A stretch of 64,000 bases of DNA, from positions 4,284 to 68,283 of the forward strand of contig NW_019775941.1 of NCBI RefSeq assembly GCF_001039355.2, given 5' to 3'. Position numbers and translations under genes: made by a program. The notes beneath the pieces were generated by a model. It was not told the origin of the DNA. It searched no databases and saw nothing but the letters and a program-made list of their open reading frames with translations. Shown piece after piece: positions 56,796 to 64,000 of the stretch. The first letter of the stretch is position 1; the number at the start of each line of letters is the position of its first letter. This DNA is from Lingula anatina (taxonomy: Eukaryota > Brachiopoda > Lingulata > Lingulida > Lingulidae).

Positions 56796-59278
56796 TCATT
56801 TCTTCTTGGTGGCGATAATATGACACTCAAGCGTTTCTGCTATTTGCTTGATTTCAATCTCAAATCCAACTTTTCTAAGGATGTTCATTGGTTTCTCAAA
56901 TCCCTCGCAGACCTCTTCAAGAGAATGACCTTCAAGGACAGTCTCAGGCTTCTTGTCATCGCCACTGTGACCGTCATCGGGCGCGTGGCCATGAGCAAAG
57001 ACCTCTCCATGGTGACCGTGCCCTTCGCCCGACTCCCCGTCGTCCCCCAAACTAGCTGGCAAGTCATATAACAAATTAAAGGCGTACATCACTGAAGCGG
57101 ACGGCTTGCCGTAGTTGTCAGCCAAACGCTCATGAACGTCGAAATCAAACAGGGAGAAAACGCCGCCTGGTGTAAGGATTCGATGGACTTCTGCTAACAT
57201 TTTCTCCTGATTTTTTACGTGATGGATGACATCTGACATTGTGACGTAACCAAATGTCTCCGCCCAATTTTCGGGAAGAGATGTTCCGTCAGCAGACATA
57301 AAAGTGACATTGGGCAACATAAGTTCATCAGCTTTGGTCTTAGCAATGGCTACTGTCTCTTCAGAAATGTCTATCCCTGTAACTTTTGTGTTCGGAAACA
57401 TTCCAGCAATAAGGTTGGCTCTGTGGCCGGGACCGCAGCCAACATCACAAACCGTGGTTCCATTTTCTGTTTAAAAATAATAATAAAAATAAAAATAATG
57501 ATAATAATAAATTATCTCTTTACGTTATGAACAGGTATAATATCGAGTTTTATTTCTTAAAACAGAACTTGAGGGAGAATAAATTTCATTGATCATAAAA
57601 GATTCGCGCAGTTAGTTCTATATTACATTATACACGCATTTGTTATCTTATAACTAAACACCGTTACCTAAGAGTGATTTAGCTAAATTCTCCCTTATTC
57701 CTACCATACATGAACCATTACCTAGCTGTGTGATGAGCCCAGGAATTTGATTTAGAATAAAACTGAGATGTTTTCTTGAATTGTGCATCATCTTGTTTGT
57801 TTCTTCCCAGTAAACATCAAGAGCGGCAAACCTCTCATAGTCCACTCCTGTAATATACAAAACACACAGTATTCGTTTCTTTTTTTATAAATGAAATTCC
57901 AACTTAATTGTGCTATTGAAGAACTTAATTGTGCTAATGAAGAAAAAAAAGAGAAAAAGTAAATAAAAGGGCATTTCCTAGCACAGGGCATTTCCTAGCA
58001 CCTTTGACGGATCGAATGCACTAGTTTGCCTTTTATTATCAATTCTCAATGTGTTCAAAACTATAATATAAGACTTTAAACGTTTTCTTTTCTTAGTGAG
58101 CAAGTGTAAGACAGCAGTCCGGTTACTTGCCATTTGGTCCATCTTTTTTCACACATCTCACCACATCTGGATACACAGTGCTGTAGATGGGCACCTGCCT
58201 CGTGAGACAAGCCAGGTTGTTTTCTGTTGACGTCAGAGAGGACAGACGATCTTTGGGTAAAAAGAATAGTGTTTCTCCTTTCTCATTTTCTACTACCTCC
58301 ACTATTTTACCTGACACCATTGTCCTCAACCATGCTTTGATATACCTATAAAACAAAGGCAAAGCGGTGGAATTTCATAATGATGGTGTGTGTGTTTGTT
58401 TGTGCACTCGCACGCGTGTTGATAATCAAGTTTAACTTTAGTTTAAATCATTTTTCCTATCTGAGACCAACAATTTTCTGAACAGGATATTACAGACATA
58501 ATTTAACTGTAGAAAGTTTTATCGCTGTTACTTTTTTGTATTTGCCTGTTGTTCAAAATGACTTTGTCGCCTAAATAAATAATCTAGACAAGTAGACTCA
58601 GTCAGCATCACATCCCAAAGACCAATCTTGTCGGTAAAATAAATCTGTTAATAATCTAAACATGTTTCTGGTCTGAACAACGCACGGAAAGTATACATAC
58701 ATGCATGTATTGTTCAAATTTCCCGGCAAAATATGAGTGGGCCTAAAATGATTCCGCTCCAAGATAAGCAGATACCAACACGATGAATGAAAATTTTTGC
58801 GTTCATACTTTTGTTCCAATGAACGCATGATCATTGCATTTTTTGTCATTTTAATTTCTGAAAATGGCCTCCTTGGGCCGCATATACGGAAATGGGTTCA
58901 AGGTTATTCACAAGGTTATATAGGCCTATATATTGATGACGCGACCTTATATCTATCTTCAATAATGTATGGCCCTGGTAGGCCCACTGGTATTGAAACC
59001 ATCCACTGGCTGTTACATATACATGTATGTTTATATCTATAATATTACCCCTCTTTACACCCGGCGGTCTCAGCTATGACTCTGCATGACTTTGATTCGT
59101 CAAAATCCCCCAGAACATCAAAGAGACGAAGTTCGTGTCCGAGCGCGATGGACAAGCAAGTATGTCCCTTAGAGACGACATCAGCCATGTAGTCACGGAA
59201 ATCTTCAGTTGCATCTCGATCTTGTTCTTGGGTATCGAGGCTTCCTTTACATCTCTTTTTACTGGACATTCCAGCCAT
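56796..59278 (-). CDS. SAM-dependent methyltransferase, winged-helix Rv2258c-like family
   Basis: Class I methyltransferase; substrate unknown. Exons on the minus strand: 59049-59278, 58131-58345, 57722-57847, 56796-57466; 413 residues. The N-terminal third is a winged-helix/dimerisation-like region (FRDYMADVVSKGHTCLSIAL, LFDVLGD, AWLRTMVSGKIVEVVENEKG). A linker follows (KKDGPNGVDYERFAALDVYW). SAM-binding motif I is VCDVGCGPGHR at about 195-205, the acidic post-I strand is VTGIDIS, and FMSADGTSLPENW and YVTMSDVIHHV give motifs II-III. A His/Asp/Gly-rich insertion (about 331-362) splits the C-terminal part. AS3MT-like enzymes share motif I, but the N-terminal region favours the Rv2258c-like group. 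Intron 2 must use a GC donor to keep the frame (see findings). The start at 59278 is the first ATG of that exon; another Met follows three codons later. Confidence 0.88.
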
Positions 59279-60434
59279 ACTTAATAGTATGTGTGATTGT
59301 TCTAAAATGCACTTGTTGTGAGAAGTCTATATTGATCAGAAAACAAATATCGCGACCCACTTTTTAATGTCGCTGCAGGTAACACCCAGGTAAATCGTGT
59401 TAACCTATTTTTTGCCTATCCACGTGCAAATCAGGAATTTGATGAAAACAGCCCTGAACAAAGCGTGTCTAGAACGCTATCACTGCCTCTTTATATGTAA
59501 ATCCATTCAACATTTTTTTTGTATTTCATTAAGCGAGCAAAATAATTTTTTGTCCAAGTAAACTTTTACTTACTTACTTACTATTTCCGCGGTGTCGTCC
59601 GGCTTTTAAAATTGAAAAAAAAAAATTTTTAGTTTGACGTCTTTTTTTTAGTTTGACGTTTTTGTAACATTTTAGTCATTAATAAATCTTCAGTTCAGTT
59701 ACATCTGGAGGATATGGTGACAAGGCACAGTCAAATGTTTGACACGAAACACGGCAAATCCTTCGTTACCAGACGTTGTGAAAAATACACTCGAGGTTGA
59801 GGGCAAAATGTCAGTAAAATAACCGTGCATTTCGTAATACCTCTTTAGCGCAGTCTAATTTTTGTTAGTATTAATAACGTGTAAAAAAAAATATCGTTAA
59901 GGGATGTTATTCTCAAAACTTCCGTTACTTAAGTATTTTAGCGAATACTGAATGAAGTTACTGAATGAAATACTATGAACACCATGTCGTTCTTGTATCA
60001 CAACATGAAAAATTAATTAAAAAGAAAGGTGAGACATGAAAGGCAAGCTGACAGTCGAAAAAAAGGTTGGGCTTATACATGTATGGAGAGGAAGAAGGAA
60101 AAGTTTAGACATTTCACCTGTGGGAACTGAACACCGGGAATAGTTTATTTTACGACAAGGTTACATACGTAGCTTTAGAATTCTTACATGGAAAGATACA
60201 ATAGTTGTAATATAGTTGGTAAAACGTTTATTGCGATTATGATGATGACGAAGAATGATGGATTAAAAATATTGATGATTATTTCACGTTTAGGAGAATG
60301 TACTTAATCAGACCATAGCAGCTACTACTGAGAGGACGAGACAAGCGAATTCTTAATTGACCTGCTAAAAATAATACAAATGTGACATGAACTCATAAAG
60401 CATGTATAAGAATTGTGACGTTTTTTAGCGTTTT
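59279..60434. other. intergenic, no gene seen
   Basis: AT-rich DNA upstream of the methyltransferase start, presumably holding its promoter. I see no coding region or clear promoter motif. Confidence 0.45.
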
Positions 60435-60712
60435 TTAAACAAAGTACAATCTTCTCCCATTTTCAGTGATACCATGTAATGATGTAATCCCAGTTGCACT
60501 ATCCTTGTAGATCTTTGTAATATAATGTGGAGTACAATTAATGTGCACCTCCATCTTTAACCTCCGTCTTTGAAAAAAGTCAGCAAGGGAGTCACTAACA
60601 GACTTATTATATTCCTTTCCTGTAGAAATGGTGTCATGGATTCTGACATAATACAATGCAGTTATTGAGGTAGCTACTAATTTCTTCTTCCTGTTGGAGG
60701 AAATCATGATCT
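60435..60712 (-). CDS. unrecognised 90-codon ORF or terminal exon
   Basis: On the minus strand a T-rich acceptor (CTATATTTTTAG) sits just before ATC ATG, and the frame stays open for 90 codons to a stop at 60435. The product is basic at the start (SSNRKKK) with a segment SLADFFQRRRLKMEVHI, no membrane segment and no known motif. It could be the last exon of an unplaced gene. The phase (0) does not fit splicing from the end of the neighbouring CENP-B-type exon. It may be chance. Confidence 0.3.
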
Positions 60713-60926
60713 AAAAATATAGAATTACTTTTGAACAAAACTTTTTTTTTTGTTTTTCCTTAACATTTAATAAATGAATTTTTAACTAGTCTTGGCTTAG
60801 GTTTCTTATCATAAACTACCTCAATTGCTAAACTTGATTGCATCCATGTTCATCTATTTAAAAGAGTTTTCTGCCTTATTATGGTAGGTTCTTAGCCATT
60901 GGTGGCCTGAAGTGCCGATAGGATGC

Positions 60927-63855
60927 CTAGGTACAAGTAGGTGCTGTCTGGCTGGTGTTTTTTTTCTTGAGTGACAGGCCCCGTCTGAACAAAAACCTTC
61001 TGACCCAACCCCTTGAAGCTTTGAAGTCAATGTCTCTTTCTGCAGCAAGTTTAAGTGCTTGATTGCAGATTGCTTCCAAAGAGATTGGGGTCTGCCGGTC
61101 CATCTGCTCCAAACACCAGTTGCCAAGTTTTTCCTCCGTCTCCTTTCCCAGAATGCAGGCCCTACCACCACCTATTCTCCTCCCGTTGCTCCTTCTGACC
61201 ACACCCTCTTCGGCAAGATCCTTCTTCCAAGTGCAGATAGTTGACCGTGGAATATTCACAGTTCTGGCAATGTTGCAGGTACCATACATGGCTACCAACT
61301 CAATAAGCTCCTGCTTTTCTGCCAAACTATATGCCTTGTACTTCCCCCGCTTCGATTGCAGTCTATCCTCTGATACTTGTTTCGACTTTTTCCGTTGTTT
61401 CTTTGTTGAAGTTGAAAAAGATTCATTAGTCTCCTCGGCAGCACTTGCTCTAGCCTTGAAAAAGGTTTGCAGTGCACCCTCTGGTAAAGTTTTGAACTTC
61501 TTCCTCTTTACAGGTTGTTTGTCTGAAGTGGTCGACAAAGCTTCATTAGTCTGTTTGCTAGCACTTGCTCTAGCCTTGAAAAAGCCTTCAAGAGCACCCT
61601 CCGGTAATGTTTTAGACTTCTTATGCTTCCTTACACGTGTTTTCTCTGGTGTAGTTGACGGAGCTGTATTGGCTTCCTCGCCAGCAGATGTGTGCAGTGC
61701 ATTGTCTGGGACTTGTTTCAGCTTCTTCCGTTTTACAGGCCGTTTTTTGGGCAAGGGTGGCAAAGGTTTATTATTCTCTTCTCCATCACTTGCTCTATCT
61801 CTGAAAAATGTATTTGTTGTGACAATGTATCTTTTGTTGTTTAATAGTGTGTGTAGAATTTGATCGGCTTTATATGCACCATAAGTTTGTGCCATGCTTG
61901 TAAAAGGCTAATAATCACTTTGCTAATTTTTTCTCATTCAAACATTCCAGGGAGAACCAACTTTGTAGTTCAATGCAGCTATAAAGATCTAAGTATTTTG
62001 AAAAGAGAAGCAGTATCCAACAGCAGTGGTAGTTTAAGGCAAAATCCACATTACCAAGGTTAATGGTACAAACACCACCAATACACTTGCCTTATTGTAC
62101 TGTGCAAAGCTGACTGCTCAAATTTAACATACAATATGACATAAACTTTGAAAAATCTCAACAAGGTAAAAAAAAAAAAAAAAAAAAAAANNNNNNNNNN
62201 NNNNNNNNNNNNNNNNNNNNATATATCTTTTTAAAGAAAACAAATGTTTAAAACAGTTATTATAGTTTACATGTAAATTAAGACATGGAGAGAGTGCTTA
62301 CAATTTCCCCAGTCTACTAGTGGCATCCTCGTACACAGTGAGTAATGCACTTTTCTGACTATCACTGAGGTCCTGCATTCCCTCCAGAGCAGCTTTCACT
62401 GCTGAGGATACTTTGTCCAGTGGAATCTCATAATCAAAAGGAATGGGGAGAGGCTGGCGGTGCTGTGTTTGCCAGGACTTATCTTCTGCCACATGCCCAT
62501 TCAGAGGGAGACTACTGAAAAATATTCCCAAAATTTAACCTGTTTGCACAGTCTTAAAGCCAAATTTATGTGATATTAAGCCTTTAAATATCTTCTTTAC
62601 TTAAAAATAAGAATAGAGGTACAATTGAGTCACAGAATCACACATTGGTCTCTAACTTTTTTGTGTGGACCAGCATTCTCCCCCCCCCCAAGAAAAATTA
62701 CTCAGAAAATGTATTTGAGTTTGCCTTTTTTGCACGTTCTAAAAAAAAGAACAAAAGAAGCATGCTTCAACCATATTTGCACTGTTTACATTAAAAAATT
62801 CTTAGAAATGATAATAAGGTCCCAGCATTCATCAATTCAAAATGGTGTTTGTTTCCATTCTGGCAGCTGTTAATGTGTATATAAAAATTACCCTGCAATG
62901 TTCTCCACAAGCTCTGCACTAGGAGCACAGTGACATGCAGTTTGATGCTCCAATTCTTCAAGGGCTTCTGCAGCACTGACAGCTGATTCTTCTGTTGTAG
63001 ATACAGCCTCGGTAAAATCATCAGACAAAACTATTTTCACTCCATCTGCCACTTCGTAAAATGTCTCCGCTTCATCTGATAAGTAATTTTCTTCGTCTCC
63101 AAGTGGAACACAATTAGTCTGCTCCATTTCATGATTAATGTTCTCTGTTGCACCATTGGGATTCTCAGGAAGAGTACTGAAAAATATTCCCTAAAACTGA
63201 GAATATATGGAAGATCACTTAGTCTTTAAGGGATGCTGTATGTGTTACTTTTTAAGCCAATATATCTTTATGCAAGTGAACAAAGTGAGCACTCAAAAAA
63301 GAAAAATACATGAATATAGATAAAGTATGGAGTCATTAAAAATCACAACTAAATAATGATCTCACTGTAAGGTTGCCTAGAGAGCACAAAATTAAGAAGT
63401 TCAAAATGACTAAAATACAGGTACGCTGAAAGCGAATAGAGAAAACTGACAATTTCTGAAGTCACAAAAGTTTAATACTAATTATCTAGAATACCATGAT
63501 TGCAATATTCCATCAAATGATGGTTGACTGTAGACACACAATACATACCTTTCAACATTTTCCACAGGGGCACACAGAGTGAGAGGTTTCAGTTGTGTGA
63601 GGGCTCCTGTTGATGATGTGATAACTGACACATCTGTTGTAGCAATAGCTATCACTTTCCCCTTGTTTGGGAGATCCTCTAAGAAGTCAATATCAATAAA
63701 ATCCTCCCATTCATGATTGAATACTTGCAAAGTGAGTGATGTTTCTGGCAGCAGATTAAACGCTTCTTTTATTTCACTATAGATATCCGCCTTCTTTTCA
63801 ATTTTAATGACTTTTTTGTGGCCCCCACAGTCTACCAGGTAGGAAAACCCTACAA
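60927..63855 (-). CDS. CENP-B-type DNA-binding protein with ubiquitin/PB1-like N-terminal domain (5' end outside window)
   Basis: Exons on the minus strand: 63549-63855, 62892-63176, 62302-62514, 60927-61800. All junctions keep one frame (phases 2, 2, 2); the first exon starts in phase 1, so the 5' end lies beyond the window. The first exon gives a beta-grasp-like domain (FSYLVDCGGHKKVIKIEKKA, LTLQVFNHEWEDFIDIDFLE, DLPNKGKVIAIAT). Two acidic linker exons follow, then four tandem basic repeats (RVRKHKKSKTLPEGAL and relatives), a pogo/CENP-B N-terminal helix-turn-helix (YSLAEKQELIELVAMYGTCN, TVNIPRSTICTWKKD) and a second CENP-B-type HTH (DFKASRGWVRRFLFRRGLSL). It stops 11 residues after KKK, so no transposase DDE core is present. 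This looks like a domesticated DNA-binding domain. An alternative start is the ATG at 61895, if the intron before 61800 is not used. Confidence 0.75.
61440..61800 (-). repeat. tandem coding repeats, about 120 bp each
   Basis: GCACTTGCTCTAGCCTTGAA occurs at 61441 and 61561, exactly 120 bp apart, with diverged copies near 61681 and 61788. On the coding strand each unit reads roughly FFKARAS, an acidic/polar stretch, KKxPVKRKKxKTLPEGAL. The unit nearest the 5' end overlaps the exon's acceptor. Confidence 0.85.
62167..62220. other. poly-A run and assembly gap
   Basis: 24 A followed by 30 N (62191-62220), inside an intron of the CENP-B-type gene. The gap size is probably nominal. Confidence 0.95.
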
Positions 63856-63859
63856 CTAG

Positions 63860-63863
63860 AAAA

Positions 63864-63898
<35 letters not shown>

Positions 63899-63899
63899 G
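63860..63899. repeat. (AAAT)n microsatellite
   Basis: About ten AAAT units immediately before (on the minus strand) the acceptor of the exon ending at 63855. The 100 bases after it to the window end show no gene. Confidence 0.95.
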
Positions 63900-64000
63900 T
63901 CCAAGTCCAACTGACTAAGGCCATTAGTCAAGGTGAGCAGCAGGCTTATTATAATGCTATTTCAATAAGTTGAAATGTCACAATTCATTATGACTGGACA

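Overview
This is eukaryotic nuclear DNA. Genes are split into many small exons with GT-AG introns, the intergenic DNA is AT-rich, and microsatellites are abundant. Gene content (an endosomal syntaxin, a tektin, a Tel/Yan ETS factor, a winged-helix plus SAM methyltransferase, and a pogo/Tigger-type DNA-binding protein) together with a Penelope-like element suggests a bilaterian marine invertebrate, either an invertebrate deuterostome or a lophotrochozoan. I cannot place it more precisely. Position 1 looks like a contig edge (poly-G/poly-C junk). There is a 30-N gap at 62191-62220 and a single N at 46385.

Layout. 0.6-5.4 kb, plus strand: a 10-coding-exon Qa-SNARE of the syntaxin 7/12 type. 8.4-9.6 kb, minus strand: a two-exon 279-residue protein that looks like a microtubule-inner or sperm-axoneme protein. 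It is divergently paired, across about 0.5 kb, with a plus-strand 874-residue charged coiled-coil protein (10.8-14.2 kb). 17.9-24.85 kb, minus strand: a tektin (tektin-3/5-like, 462 residues) with two 86-nt versions of one exon. These three neighbours may form a small cilium/flagellum cluster. 30.6-39.6 kb, minus strand: a nine-exon Tel/Yan (ETV6/7-like) ETS repressor with an N-terminal SAM/Pointed domain, an ETS domain and a C-terminal CtBP-type motif. 39.6-56.8 kb: a gene-poor stretch with a small inverted-repeat element, a related single copy, and a decayed Penelope-like element between direct repeats. 56.8-59.3 kb, minus strand: a four-exon SAM-dependent methyltransferase of the Rv2258c-like family with one apparent GC-AG intron. 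60.9 kb to beyond the end of the window, minus strand: a gene joining a ubiquitin/PB1-like N-terminal domain, two related acidic linker exons, four tandem basic repeats of roughly 35-40 residues and a CENP-B-type DNA-binding domain.

Exon-intron structures were built by hand from splice sites and checked for reading-frame phase. All the gene models given as joined exons keep one frame. Family names rest on recognised motifs, not on database searches. No obvious prokaryotic-type system, CRISPR array, rRNA or intact tRNA was seen.
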